Position numbers and translations under genes: made by a program. Below, one piece after another: positions 42,523-53,904 of a stretch of DNA of 64,000 nt. Positions within the stretch are counted from its first letter, which is position 1, and each line of letters starts with the position of its first letter. Below the pieces are notes generated by a model. That model was not told where the DNA came from. It saw nothing but the letters and a program-made list of their open reading frames with translations, and searched no databases. The stretch is from assembly GCF_029023725.1 (NCBI RefSeq), contig NZ_CP119075.1, positions 4,335,501 through 4,399,500 of the forward strand, given 5' to 3'. The DNA is from Synoicihabitans lomoniglobus (GTDB lineage: Bacteria > Verrucomicrobiota > Verrucomicrobiia > Opitutales > Opitutaceae).

Positions 42523-43239
42523 ATGTCCGCCAACTCCACGCTTACCGCCATCGATCTCGACCCGTCGTCGAGCTTCGGGCGCCGCATGCTCAAATGGGCT
42601 GCGGGCGTGACCACGAGTATGGGTATCCTCTTCGTGCTCGCCCACGTGCAACGCACCGAGATCGTCGAACCGGCCCCGCCCATCCAGGACCTGCGCACCG
42701 TGGTGCTCGAAGAACCCCCGCCACCACCACCCGAGATCGCGACCAAGGAACCACCGCCGCCCACGGTGCTCGATTTGGAGCCTCTGCCTTCCGATAACAT
42801 CATCAAAATCAGCGTGGCTCCACTCACCTACGAGATCCCGCTGCCGGAAGCCAATCCCGAGCTGGAAATCTCCCTCGACGCGTTCCGTCCCGACGCCGTC
42901 GATCGCGACGACAACCCCAACCACGTTTTCCAATTCCGCGAGGTCGACCAGCGTCCGGTCATCATCCACCGCAAGAAACCCGACGTGCCCTACTCGCTGC
43001 TCCGCGAGGTGAAGGACCCGCGCGTCGTCGTCAGCATGGTCGTGACGCGTGGTGGCGGCGCCCGCGACATCAGCCTCGTCCAATCGTCCGGCAACAACTC
43101 GTTGGATAAAATCGTCGTCGAAGCCCTCTCCGAATGGCGTTTCCGCCCGGCCATCCGCAACGGCGCGACGGTCAACTGCCTCGTCATCCAATCCATCGTG
43201 ATCAAGCCCCCGCGCGGCGGCTCGCCGTTCACCATCTAG
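42523..43239 (+). CDS. tonB: TonB energy transducer
   Basis: A 238-residue protein. One N-terminal membrane helix (about 24-42, WAAGVTTSMGILFVLAHV), a proline-rich periplasmic spacer (EEPPPPPPEIATKEPPPPTVL), and a C-terminal TonB domain (about 150-235, VVVSMVVTRGGGARDISLVQSSGNNSLDKIVVEALSEWRFRPAIRNG). It would energise TonB-dependent receptors such as that at 11112. Confidence 0.93.
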   Translation: MSANSTLTAIDLDPSSSFGRRMLKWAAGVTTSMGILFVLAHVQRTEIVEPAPPIQDLRTVVLEEPPPPPPEIATKEPPPPTVLDLEPLPSDNIIKISVAPLTYEIPLPEANPELEISLDAFRPDAVDRDDNPNHVFQFREVDQRPVIIHRKKPDVPYSLLREVKDPRVVVSMVVTRGGGARDISLVQSSGNNSLDKIVVEALSEWRFRPAIRNGATVNCLVIQSIVIKPPRGGSPFTI

Positions 43240-43252
43240 CTTCCCCTCCGCC

Positions 43253-44650
43253 ATGTCCGCTCGCCCGCTTCTCTTCGCCACCTCCCTCGCCCTGTCCTCG
43301 GTCGCCACTCTCGCGCAATCCGACGACCCGACCGCCCCCCAGCTCACGCCGCAGGAGCAACTCGAACAGATCATCGGCTCCACGGCCGGTCAGCCCGACG
43401 TCGATCCCTACCAGATCATCAACGAGTCGTATAACTTTCGCAAAGAGCGCGAGCCCGACATGACCGCCGCCGAATTCGCGCTTTACGAACGCATGTCGAG
43501 CATGGTCGAGACCAACCCCACCTTTGCCCTGCAACTGCTCGAGACCATGCTCGGTGACGATCAGGATGACAGCGCCGCGTTCGACCTCGCGCTCGGCAAC
43601 ATGTATTTCTCCGAGGACCGCATCGACGATGCCCTCGCCCGCTACACCAGCGCCGTCACCAAGTATCCCGAATTCCTGCGCGGCTGGGTCAACATCGGCA
43701 TGATCCACTACCAGCGCCAAAGCTGGGCCGATGCCGCCAACGCTTTCGCCAAAGCCGTCAATCTCGGCGACCGCGACGCCCAGACCTTTGGCCTGCTCGC
43801 CTTCAGCCTGCGCCAGACCGGCAACACGCTCGGCGCCGAGATGGCGTTCATGCAGGCCATGACCGCCAATCCCTCCGATACCAACTGGATCGGCGGCCTG
43901 CTCGAACTCTACTTCATCAACGGCCGTCACGCGCAGTCCGAATCTCTCGTGCGCGAGCTCGTGCGTCTCGAACCCGGCAAAGCCGAAAACTGGATGCTCT
44001 ACTCCAGTCTGCTCGTCTCGCTCAAACGTCCCCTCGAAGCCGCCACGCAACTCGAGATCGCCCGCGAACTCGGCACCGCCAGCCCGGAAGCCCTGGGCCT
44101 GCTCGGCGACCTCTACGTCGGTCTCGGACTCATTCCCGAAGCCGTCGCCGCCTACGGAGCCATTCCCGGTGACAACGAACAACTCGGCGCGGCCCGCCTC
44201 CTCGCCTACGCCCGTTCCATGGTCAAGGACGGCAACCTCAAGGAAGCTCGCAGTATCCTCGCCAAAATCCCCGTGCGCGCCGATTGGGAACTCGCCAAAC
44301 CACGCCTCTTCGCCAACGCCGAACTCGCCGTGGCCGAAGGAAACTGGACCGCCGCACAACAAGCCTACGCCACCATTCTCAATCGCGAGCCCCTCAACCC
44401 CTACGCCCTGCTCGGCAACGGCCACGCTTACGCCGAACTCGGTGACGCCGCCCGGGCGGAGTTTGCCTTCGAAAACGCCCTCCAAGTCCCCGCCGCCGAA
44501 CACCGCGCCTGCCTCGAACTCGCCAACCTCGCCCTGGCCGACCGCCGTTTCCCGCGCGCCGTGCAAATGCTCAATCGCGCCGACGCTCTCGAACCGTCGT
44601 CCGCCATCCGCTCCCAGATCGCCCGCATCAACAACCTCGCCGCTCAGTAA
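43253..44650 (+). CDS. Exported TPR protein of the TonB operon
   Basis: A 465-residue protein with a signal peptide (MSARPLLFATSLALSSVATLAQ) and tetratricopeptide repeats throughout, for example AFDLALGNMYFSEDRIDDALARYTSAVTKYPEF and AKPRLFANAELAVAEGNWTAAQQAYATIL. TonB2-type operons in Vibrio and Shewanella also end with a periplasmic TPR protein. Start follows TonB by 13 nt. It may scaffold receptors or the transducer. Confidence 0.9.
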   Translation: MSARPLLFATSLALSSVATLAQSDDPTAPQLTPQEQLEQIIGSTAGQPDVDPYQIINESYNFRKEREPDMTAAEFALYERMSSMVETNPTFALQLLETMLGDDQDDSAAFDLALGNMYFSEDRIDDALARYTSAVTKYPEFLRGWVNIGMIHYQRQSWADAANAFAKAVNLGDRDAQTFGLLAFSLRQTGNTLGAEMAFMQAMTANPSDTNWIGGLLELYFINGRHAQSESLVRELVRLEPGKAENWMLYSSLLVSLKRPLEAATQLEIARELGTASPEALGLLGDLYVGLGLIPEAVAAYGAIPGDNEQLGAARLLAYARSMVKDGNLKEARSILAKIPVRADWELAKPRLFANAELAVAEGNWTAAQQAYATILNREPLNPYALLGNGHAYAELGDAARAEFAFENALQVPAAEHRACLELANLALADRRFPRAVQMLNRADALEPSSAIRSQIARINNLAAQ

Positions 44651-44817
44651 AACTGACGGCCCCCCCCGGCGCAACCGACACCTCCGTTTCGCGCCGTTTA
44701 AGATTAAACACGGACACGAGGAACAGATTGGCGGGCGCGGGTTCCCTTACCCTTACTTCACCGTGCTCCCCGCTTAGCCCTCCCATGCCCTCCCCGCTCT
44801 CTCCCGCCTCCCCCGTG

Positions 44818-45987
44818 ATGACCACGCATTGGGCGCGAATCATGGTCGGAGGAATGATCCTGGCCCCGCTGCTGACCGTGTCGCTGCCAGCCCAGAAAGC
44901 CCGCGTCACGGTCGAATCCCGCGCCGAACCCGAGCGACCCTACCGCCTCTTTGTGGGTATCGATGTCAAGGTGCCGCACGGCGGCGACTTCGCCGACATT
45001 CAGGACTTCGACACCAACCGGGCGAAAATCGGCCATGAATTCGTTTCGATCGACGACGTGGCCACCTTCCGCTTCGACCACGCCACCAAACTCGCCCGTG
45101 TGCCGATTTCGATCGCTGACGTTTCCACCGAGAAGACCGAATCCAACGGCGAGTCCCGCACCGAATGGATGCGCCGCCAGAGCGCTCTGCAAAGCTACGG
45201 CCAAGACCGTATCAACAGCAATCTGGCGACCGTGGCCAGTGCCGCGAGTGCCGCCACCGGCGGACCCGTATTTGTCCCGGGCGGTAATCTGGAAATGCCC
45301 GACAGCCTGAACACCGCCGTCAACGACTACTACCAGACGGCCAAGCAGGGGGAGAAAATCTCCGACTCATCCTACTTTGCCGAGAGCGCCCAAACGGCCC
45401 GGGAAGATGCTCTGCTGATCCATGCCACCCTCTCCGCGCCCACCCCCATCATCGACGCCTACGTCGTCGGCGTCGCCCGCATCAGCACGCCGGACCAGGG
45501 TTACAGCGACGTCTTGTTTTTTCAGGACATCCCGCGCCTCGGTCCCGAGCCGCAAAAAGTCACCCTAAAGCGCAAAGGTGTCGCCGGGGACTACGAGGTC
45601 ATGTCGGTCGATCTGCACATTTACCGCGAGGGGCAGGAGCTGGTGAGCAATCAGTCGGCCAAACAATTCGCTCTCACTCGCGACGAAGCCATGGAGTATC
45701 TGCTCCTGGAGCGCGTCTCCAGCCACCGCGGCCAAACCCTGCCGGCCTCCCCCGCCTGGTCGCTCGCTCCGGCCCCTCTGCTCGCCGCCATTGCCCCGTC
45801 GAAATTCGACTACCCCATCTCCGTGCAAGTCGATCCCCGCGGCCAAGTCACCAGCATTGATGAAACTTTCATCCTGCCCGATCACATCAAAGCGATCGTC
45901 GCCGATATGCTCTTTCTCCCCGCCATCGCCAATGGCGTCGCCGTCGCCGGCACCGCTCAGTTCAACCTGAGCGACTACTTCCGCTAA
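44818..45987 (+). CDS. Exported protein with TonB-C-like end, hypothetical
   Basis: A 389-residue protein from ATG 44818 (MTTHWARIMVGGMILAPLLTVSLPAQKA), giving a signal peptide; the frame upstream is low-complexity. The body is unfamiliar. The last 65 residues (FDYPISVQVDPRGQVTSIDETF...IKAIVADMLFLPAIANGVAVAGTAQFNLSDYF) follow the strand-helix-strand pattern of TonB C-terminal domains, including the F.PA..NG motif. It follows the TPR gene by 167 nt, so it may belong to the same transport system, but without a membrane anchor and Pro-rich spacer it is not itself a transducer. Confidence 0.7.
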   Translation: MTTHWARIMVGGMILAPLLTVSLPAQKARVTVESRAEPERPYRLFVGIDVKVPHGGDFADIQDFDTNRAKIGHEFVSIDDVATFRFDHATKLARVPISIADVSTEKTESNGESRTEWMRRQSALQSYGQDRINSNLATVASAASAATGGPVFVPGGNLEMPDSLNTAVNDYYQTAKQGEKISDSSYFAESAQTAREDALLIHATLSAPTPIIDAYVVGVARISTPDQGYSDVLFFQDIPRLGPEPQKVTLKRKGVAGDYEVMSVDLHIYREGQELVSNQSAKQFALTRDEAMEYLLLERVSSHRGQTLPASPAWSLAPAPLLAAIAPSKFDYPISVQVDPRGQVTSIDETFILPDHIKAIVADMLFLPAIANGVAVAGTAQFNLSDYFR

Positions 45988-46077
45988 GCGCCGCTTCCGA
46001 AGGAACGGGCTCCACCCGGTCCGCGTTGCCGCTCGGTCCGAGAATCTCGTAGGCAGGACGCCTCCCAAAACACGCCA

Positions 46078-46641
46078 TCAAGATTCCTTTCCAGCGATCT
46101 TCGCGCGGCGGCGACGTTGCGGTAAAGCCTGCGTCGGCCGCGCAAATTCCGGTTGCTGCTTCAACCACCGCCGCACTCGCCAGCGTTGGTGTTTCGCCAC
46201 AATGTAGCCGAGACAGGACGCCGCGCCGCACCGGCAGGGATGCCCCAGCCCGTCACGAAACGTGTAACTGTAATCGAAGGTCAGTTCTTCGCCCGCCGCG
46301 ATGTCCTGCGCCGCGATGATCCACACCCGATCATCGAGCACATCGGAGCGACAGTTGGCCTCGCAAGAGTGATTGATCAGCCGCGCCACGTTGCCGGAGT
46401 CGCGTCCGTCGATGATCATGTCGTCATCCACCAGATACAAATAATCGCAACACTCCTCGCCGCGGGCTTTGCGCTCCTGCCGGGCTTTTTCGCGTTTGAT
46501 CGCTTCGGGCAAATCAATGATTTCACCCGTGTATTCCGTGATAAAATCACCGTCCGCGATCGCTTGCCGCGCATACACCCCGCTGCCGTGGATGGATGAT
46601 TCCTCTCGCGCCTCGAGAGCCTGGGACGGCAGCGTTTGCAT
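46078..46641 (-). CDS. SET-domain protein (putative protein-lysine methyltransferase)
   Basis: A 187-residue protein from ATG 46641 (MQTLPSQALEAREESSIHGSGVYARQAI). The complete SET core is present: GSGVYA, ITEYTGEIIDLPEA, ARLINHSCEANCRSDV (pseudoknot segment) and GEELTFDYSY. A post-SET cysteine cluster CRCGAASC follows. A basic tail (PQRRRRAKIAGKES) ends the protein. These are the features of active SAM-dependent lysine methyltransferases; bacterial substrates are mostly unknown. Confidence 0.92.
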   Translation of the reverse strand: MQTLPSQALEAREESSIHGSGVYARQAIADGDFITEYTGEIIDLPEAIKREKARQERKARGEECCDYLYLVDDDMIIDGRDSGNVARLINHSCEANCRSDVLDDRVWIIAAQDIAAGEELTFDYSYTFRDGLGHPCRCGAASCLGYIVAKHQRWRVRRWLKQQPEFARPTQALPQRRRRAKIAGKES

Positions 46642-46768
46642 AGTGGCGCGAACTTCCCGCGCCTCCGCCGTCGGGTCAAGCCAGCCGGTCACCCCCGGTT
46701 TCCTCCGCCCGCGCCTTCACGAACAAACCCACCCGATTGCGGTCCACAGTGATAATCCCTCTCCGCGC

Positions 46769-47173
46769 ATGAAACCCATCACCGCTCTCTTCACCGCCAC
46801 CCTCGCCATCCTGCTCACCACCGGCTGCGCCTCGATCGGCCAAGGCATCACCGAACGCGACTGGCGGGCGGCGTGGGACGCCCTCCAACCCGGCCAAAGT
46901 CAGGACGAGGTGCTCACGGTGCTCGGTGAACCGCGCGAAAAAAAGGATGTCGCCAACGCCAAAACGCCGACGATTGACCGCGTTTGGATCTACACGCGGC
47001 CCGAAATCGTGGGCTACCGCACCGAGCTCACCGGCGAACACGACATCCAACTCCCCAACAAGCGCGTCATCAGCGTGCCCGACTACGAGGACGAGGAAGT
47101 GCGCGAGATCATCATCTATCGCCTCCACTGGGCCGACGGTCAGCTTGTCGCTTGGGAACGCGAGGAATCGTGA
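46769..47173 (+). CDS. BamE/SmpA-like outer-membrane lipoprotein
   Basis: A 134-residue protein from ATG 46769. The lipobox LLTTGC is at residues 15-20, followed by WDALQPGQSQDEVLTVLGEPREKK, which fits the BamE/SmpA fold (helix, PGxxxxEVxxxLGEP). The C-terminal half has a strand-rich part with RVWIYTRPEIVGY and a REIIIYRLHWADGQL end. It is longer than typical BamE, so a role in outer-membrane protein assembly is uncertain. The open frame upstream of 46769 opposes the SET gene and is a shadow. Confidence 0.8.
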   Translation: MKPITALFTATLAILLTTGCASIGQGITERDWRAAWDALQPGQSQDEVLTVLGEPREKKDVANAKTPTIDRVWIYTRPEIVGYRTELTGEHDIQLPNKRVISVPDYEDEEVREIIIYRLHWADGQLVAWEREES

Positions 47174-47215
47174 AGCCCCGCCCACGTCACGGGAAGCGCA
47201 TGACGTCCTCGGTTG

Positions 47216-47227
47216 CCTAACGGTAAA
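47216..47227. promoter_or_regulatory. Candidate regulator site before the arabinose transport/hydrolase run
   Basis: CCTAACGGTAAA lies 86 bases before the sugar-binding protein gene. It matches 11 of 12 bases of 56936-56947, upstream of the LacI-type gene and the second GH51 gene. Shared placement suggests a binding site of that regulator; the match could be chance. Confidence 0.35.
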
Positions 47228-47312
47228 CCTTCACGAATACTGTTCGCAGCGAGGGAATGCTTTTCACTGCCATCTCCGCGACAGTTGAGCCCCTTCGTCT
47301 CCACCCAACCCC

Positions 47313-48281
47313 ATGAAACTTCGCTTTGCTTTTCTCTCGGCGTGCCTTGCCGCCATCTTCGTCTGGACCGGTTGCAGCAAATCAACGCCCGCTGCTGACG
47401 ACGCCACCGCCCCGCTCAAAGTCGGGTTTGCCCAAACCGGGGCCGAAAGTGCCTGGCGCACGGCCAACACCAACTCCCTGCGCAACGAGGCCGCCAAGCG
47501 CGGCATCGACCTCAAATTCGCCGACGGTCAATCCAAGCAGGAGAACCAGATCCGCGCCGTGCGCTCGTTCATCGCGCAGGATGTCGATGCGATCGTCATC
47601 GCCCCGATCGTCGAAACCGGCTGGGACCCCGTGCTGCGCGAAGCCCAACGCGCCAACATTCCCGTGATCATCATGGACCGCTCCGTCCAGACCGAAGACG
47701 AGTCCCTCTACGTCGCCTTCATCGGTTCCGATTTCTACGAGGAAGGCCGCATGGCCGCCGACTGGCTCGCCGCCCACGCCGGGGGTCGCACCAAGATCGT
47801 CGAGCTCCAGGGCGAACCCGGCTCCGCCGCCGCCAACGAGCGCCGCAAGGCCTTTGCCGACGCCATCGCGAAACATCCGGAGTTCAAAATCATCGACTCC
47901 CAAACCGGCAACTTCCGCCGCGCCGAGGGCAAGACCGTCATGGAAGCCATGCTCAAGACCCACGGCAACGATATCGAAATCGTCTACGCTCACAACGACG
48001 ACATGGCCCTCGGCGCCATCCAGGCCATCGAGGAAGCCGGCAAGACCCCCGGCAAGGACATCCTCATCGTCTCCATCGACGCCATCAAAGAGGCCGTTCA
48101 AGCCGTCGCCGACGGCCGCATCAACTGCACCGTTGAATGCAATCCCCTCTTCGGTCCCAAGATTTACGACACCATCGAGCAGGTCCTCGCCGGCCAGCCC
48201 GTGGAGAAGAAAATGTATAACCAGGACGAACTGTTCGACGCCACCAACGCCGCCGCCGCGTTGCCCAGTCGCCAGTATTGA
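47313..48281 (+). CDS. ytfQ: Sugar ABC transporter substrate-binding lipoprotein, YtfQ-like
   Basis: A 322-residue periplasmic binding protein with lipobox VWTGCS at its N-terminus. VGFAQTGAESAWRTANTNSLRNEAAKRGIDLKFADGQSKQENQIRAVRSFIAQDVDAIVIAPIVETGWDPVL is strongly YtfQ-like (furanose-binding in E. coli). IGSDFYEEGRMAADWL and YAHNDDMALGAIQAIEEAG support this. It heads a plus-strand run with a GH51 enzyme, esterases and YtfR/YtfT/YjfF-like transporter parts. In this context the ligand is probably L-arabinose, perhaps its furanose form; that is inference. Confidence 0.92.
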   Translation: MKLRFAFLSACLAAIFVWTGCSKSTPAADDATAPLKVGFAQTGAESAWRTANTNSLRNEAAKRGIDLKFADGQSKQENQIRAVRSFIAQDVDAIVIAPIVETGWDPVLREAQRANIPVIIMDRSVQTEDESLYVAFIGSDFYEEGRMAADWLAAHAGGRTKIVELQGEPGSAAANERRKAFADAIAKHPEFKIIDSQTGNFRRAEGKTVMEAMLKTHGNDIEIVYAHNDDMALGAIQAIEEAGKTPGKDILIVSIDAIKEAVQAVADGRINCTVECNPLFGPKIYDTIEQVLAGQPVEKKMYNQDELFDATNAAAALPSRQY

Positions 48282-48362
48282 TCATTTGCCGCCCGGGTGC
48301 GCCCACGCCGCCCGCCCTCAAGCCGACAGACCGGCTCTCACCCTTCCCTGCCTTCTCCCCCC

Positions 48363-50336
48363 ATGAAGAAACTGATCCCGCTGCTGGGTGCCTTGTGCGC
48401 CCTTACCTCCCCCTTGTTCGCTCAACCCACCGTGAAAATCGACCTCAGCGCCACGGCCAAAGACGACATCAACCCTTACATCTACGGCCAGTTCATCGAA
48501 CACATGGGTCGCTGTATCTACGGCGGCATCTGGGCCGAAATGCTCGAAGATCGTAAGTTCTATTTCCCGGTCACGGCGGACTACTCGCCTTATCGCGACC
48601 TCACCGACACCGCCTTCCCCGTCGTCGGAGCCTCCCCGTGGGAGATCGTGGGCGACCCTGCCGGAGTGACCATGATCACGGAGAATTCCTTCGTTGGCCA
48701 ACACACGCCTCGCATCGCCGAGGGCCACGGCATCCGCCAACACGATCTCGCTCTGCGCGCCGGCGAAGACTACCCGGGCTACGTTTGGATCAAACCGCTC
48801 GGTGACTCCCCCGCTACCGTCACCGTCAGCCTCTCCTGGGAAGGCGGCAGCGCCCAGCACACGCTCGTCGTCCCGGCGAATGGTGGCTTCATCAAGCGCG
48901 ACTTCCGCTTCAACGCCCCGGTTGCGACCGAGCACGCCACCCTCTCGTTTGTCGCCGATTCCGGTGACATCATGCTCGGCACCGCCTCCATCATGCCGGG
49001 CGACAACATCAACGGCATGCGGGCCGATACCATCGCGCTCCTCAAGGATCTGAACGGCACCATCTACCGCTGGCCCGGCGGCAACTTCGCTTCCGGTTAC
49101 GACTGGCGCGATGGCATCGGCGATCGCGATCGTCGTCCGCCCCGCAAAAACCCCGCCTGGACCGGCGTCGAACACAACGACTTCGGCACCGATGAATTCA
49201 TCGCCTTCTGCCGCGAGATCGGCACCGAACCTTCCATCGCTGCCAACACCGGTTTCGGTGACGCCTACTCCGCCGCCCAATGGGTCGAGTATTGCAACGG
49301 TTCCGCCGATACCACCGCCGGTGCCTGGCGCGCTCAAAACGCCACCCCCGTGCCCTACGACGTCAAATACTGGTGCGTCGGCAACGAGATGTTCGGCACC
49401 TGGCAGCTCGGCTTCATGCAAATCTCCCAATATGTGCTGAAGCACAATCAGGTCGCCGCCGCCATGTGGGCCAAGGACCCCACCCTGCAGCTTGTCTCCG
49501 TCGGCGAACTCGACGGCATCAATAAAGATAACGACCCCGAACAAGTCCGCGTCGGCAAGACGTGGTCGCACCGCATGCTCGAATCCAGCGGCGACTACAT
49601 GACGCAAATTTCGGAGCACTTCTATTCCGGCCGCACCCCGTGGACCGAAAGTGGCGAGGTCGACCTCATTTCTCACGTCGGCCAGATCAAAGCCGCCATC
49701 AAGGCCAAGGCCGACGGCCATCGCGAGCTCCAGGCCAAGGTGCCCGAACTCAAGGGCAAGATCATCCCGATCTCCATGGACGAGTGGAACTACTGGCACC
49801 GCGAATACGAATACGGCGAACTGGGCTGTGTCTACCATATGGACGACGCCCTCGGCATCGCCGCCGGCCTGCACGAATACTACCGCCAGACCGACATCAT
49901 CCACCTGGCGTTCTACGCCCAGACCGTGAACGTCATCGGCGCGATCAAGACCAGCAAGACCGCCGCCGAGATGGAGACCACCGGACTCGTCCTCCAACTC
50001 TACCGCGAACACTTCGGCACTCAACCGATCACCATCGACCCCGCCGAAGTGCCGGAGTCGCTCGACCTCTCCGCCGCGCTCAGCGCCGACGGCCGCACCC
50101 TCACCGTGAGCATCGTAAATCCCACGACGAAGGCCGTGTCCGTGCCCTTGAACATCACCCGGGCCACCTCGGGATCCGCCACGCGCTACGTCATCGCCGA
50201 CCCGGACCGTCACGCCCACAACACGCCCGGCCAGCCGCGCGTGGTCGACATCGTGGCAACGACGGACATCGACGTGAGCCAACCGCTCGAAGTGCCCGCC
50301 GTCGGATTGGCGCTCTTCACGATCCCCCTGCGCTAA
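48363..50336 (+). CDS. Alpha-L-arabinofuranosidase, GH51
   Basis: A 657-residue exported enzyme from ATG 48363 (MKKLIPLLGALCALTSPLFAQ). IYGQFIEHMGRCIYGGIWAEMLEDRKF opens the fold, and YRWPGGNFASGYDWRDGIG, WCVGNEMFGTWQ (acid/base Glu 342) and ISMDEWNYW (nucleophile Glu 474) mark the clan-A barrel of GH51, followed by a C-terminal beta domain. It would release arabinofuranosyl side chains from arabinan or arabinoxylan. Second gene of the arabinose run, after the binding protein. Confidence 0.95.
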   Translation: MKKLIPLLGALCALTSPLFAQPTVKIDLSATAKDDINPYIYGQFIEHMGRCIYGGIWAEMLEDRKFYFPVTADYSPYRDLTDTAFPVVGASPWEIVGDPAGVTMITENSFVGQHTPRIAEGHGIRQHDLALRAGEDYPGYVWIKPLGDSPATVTVSLSWEGGSAQHTLVVPANGGFIKRDFRFNAPVATEHATLSFVADSGDIMLGTASIMPGDNINGMRADTIALLKDLNGTIYRWPGGNFASGYDWRDGIGDRDRRPPRKNPAWTGVEHNDFGTDEFIAFCREIGTEPSIAANTGFGDAYSAAQWVEYCNGSADTTAGAWRAQNATPVPYDVKYWCVGNEMFGTWQLGFMQISQYVLKHNQVAAAMWAKDPTLQLVSVGELDGINKDNDPEQVRVGKTWSHRMLESSGDYMTQISEHFYSGRTPWTESGEVDLISHVGQIKAAIKAKADGHRELQAKVPELKGKIIPISMDEWNYWHREYEYGELGCVYHMDDALGIAAGLHEYYRQTDIIHLAFYAQTVNVIGAIKTSKTAAEMETTGLVLQLYREHFGTQPITIDPAEVPESLDLSAALSADGRTLTVSIVNPTTKAVSVPLNITRATSGSATRYVIADPDRHAHNTPGQPRVVDIVATTDIDVSQPLEVPAVGLALFTIPLR

Positions 50337-50498
50337 AGCCTACCCGTCACGCTCGCACGGTTTTGCTCCGCTCCCAAGGCGGTGGTCACCGCTGCACGGC
50401 GTCCATCACCTCCGCCACGTGGGATCAACTCATCGCAATCGCCACCACCCACTGGGACGTGTCAATCCACCTCGAAAAAGCCCCCCCCGCTCAACCCC

Positions 50499-52386
<1,888 letters not shown>

Positions 52387-52389
52387 TCC

Positions 52390-53904
52390 ATGAGTCGCGC
52401 CCCCGCCCAGCCTCTCCTCGCCCTCCGCGGTATCGGTAAACGGTTCCCGGGAGTCATCGCCCTCGATGGCGTCGACTTTACGGTTCGGGCAGGGGAAGTC
52501 CATGCGCTCATGGGCGAAAACGGCGCGGGCAAGTCGACCCTCATCAAAGTTCTCACCGGCGTGCACCGCGCCGATGGCGGCACCATCTCCCGCGATGGTT
52601 CGCCCATCGCTCCCGCGTCCCCGCGCGAGGCCGAAGCCGCCGGCATCAGCACCGTCTATCAGGAAGTAAATCTCATCCCTTCGCTGACGGTCGCCGATAA
52701 CATCGCGCTCGGTCGTCAACCGGGGCGCTGGGGCTGTATCAACAGCCGCGCCATGCGCGAGCGCGCCCGCACCGCGCTCGCCCGGCTTGAACTGCATTGC
52801 GACGTCGACGCGGAACTCGGTTCGCTCTCGGTGGCTCACCAACAGATGGTCGCCATCGCCCGCGCCCTCGACATCGAGGCCCGCGTGCTCGTGCTCGACG
52901 AGCCCACCGCCTCACTCGACGAACGCGAAGTCGAAGAACTTTTCCGCATCATGCGCCGCCTGCGCGACGAGGGCATGGGCATCGTTTTCGTCACCCATTT
53001 TCTGGATCAGGTTTACGCCGTCACCGATCGCATCACGGTGCTGCGCAACGGCCGTTTCGTCGGCGAATATGCCACGAGCGATTTACCGCGTCTTGAGCTG
53101 GTCGGTCACATGCTCGGTCGCAAAGTCTCGGCCCACGAGCACGCGCCGTCCGACCACGTCGCGTCCGACGCGCCGGAGTTACTACAGGCCGAAGCCCTCG
53201 CCCGCCCGCCCGTCATGGGTCCCGTTTCATTGGGCGCTCGTCCCGGCGAAGTCACCGGGCTGGCCGGCTTGCTCGGTTCCGGCCGCACCGAAACCGTGCG
53301 CATGCTGTTCGGCATCGACCCGATCTCGACCGGCAGCCTCACCTTTGACGGCGAATCCGTCACCCGACTCGATCCGCGCGAAACCATTCGCCGCGGGTTC
53401 GCGTTCTGCTCCGAGGATCGCAAGACGGAAGGCATCCTGCCCAATCTCACCGTGCGCGAAAACATCATCGTCGCGCTGCAGGCCCGCCAAGGTGCCGCAC
53501 GTCCCCTTCCCCGCGCCGAACAGGACGCGTTGTGTGATCGCTACATCAAGGCCCTGCGCATCAAAACTCCCGACGCCGAGGTCCCGGTCGGCACGCTCTC
53601 CGGCGGCAATCAACAGAAGGTGCTGATCGCCCGCTGGCTCGCGACCAAACCGCGCGTGCTCATCCTCGACGAACCGACCCGCGGCATCGACGTCGGCGCC
53701 AAACAGGAGATCGAAAACCTCATCGACGAACTGCGCGCCGAGGGCCTCGCCGTCATTTTTATCTCGTCCGAAATCGAAGAAATCGTGCGCAACTGCCACC
53801 GCGTTTTCGTGCTGCGTGATCGTCGCACCGTCGCCGAGTTCAGCGGCGCCGACATCACCTTGCCCGACTTGCTGGCCACCATGGCCGGATCACCTGCCGC
53901 ATGA
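52390..53904 (+). CDS. ytfR: Sugar ABC transporter ATP-binding protein, two ABC domains
   Basis: A 504-residue CUT2-type ATPase. The first domain has intact Walker A GENGAGKST, a signature-like LSVAHQQMVAIARAL, and Walker B VLVLDEPTASLD. The second is degenerate at Walker A (GLLGSGRTETVRMLFG) but keeps GTLSGGNQQKVLIARWL and LILDEPTRGIDVGAK. This asymmetry is typical of RbsA/AraG/YtfR. It overlaps the first permease by ATGA and serves the YtfQ-like binding protein encoded upstream. Confidence 0.95.
   Translation: MSRAPAQPLLALRGIGKRFPGVIALDGVDFTVRAGEVHALMGENGAGKSTLIKVLTGVHRADGGTISRDGSPIAPASPREAEAAGISTVYQEVNLIPSLTVADNIALGRQPGRWGCINSRAMRERARTALARLELHCDVDAELGSLSVAHQQMVAIARALDIEARVLVLDEPTASLDEREVEELFRIMRRLRDEGMGIVFVTHFLDQVYAVTDRITVLRNGRFVGEYATSDLPRLELVGHMLGRKVSAHEHAPSDHVASDAPELLQAEALARPPVMGPVSLGARPGEVTGLAGLLGSGRTETVRMLFGIDPISTGSLTFDGESVTRLDPRETIRRGFAFCSEDRKTEGILPNLTVRENIIVALQARQGAARPLPRAEQDALCDRYIKALRIKTPDAEVPVGTLSGGNQQKVLIARWLATKPRVLILDEPTRGIDVGAKQEIENLIDELRAEGLAVIFISSEIEEIVRNCHRVFVLRDRRTVAEFSGADITLPDLLATMAGSPAA

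Noticed and set aside
48318..50282. A 654-codon open frame antisense to the first GH51 gene
   Set aside because: The plus strand encodes an unmistakable GH51 enzyme with both catalytic Glu residues. The antisense frame is Gly/Val/Asp-rich without motifs, as expected from GC-rich codon bias.
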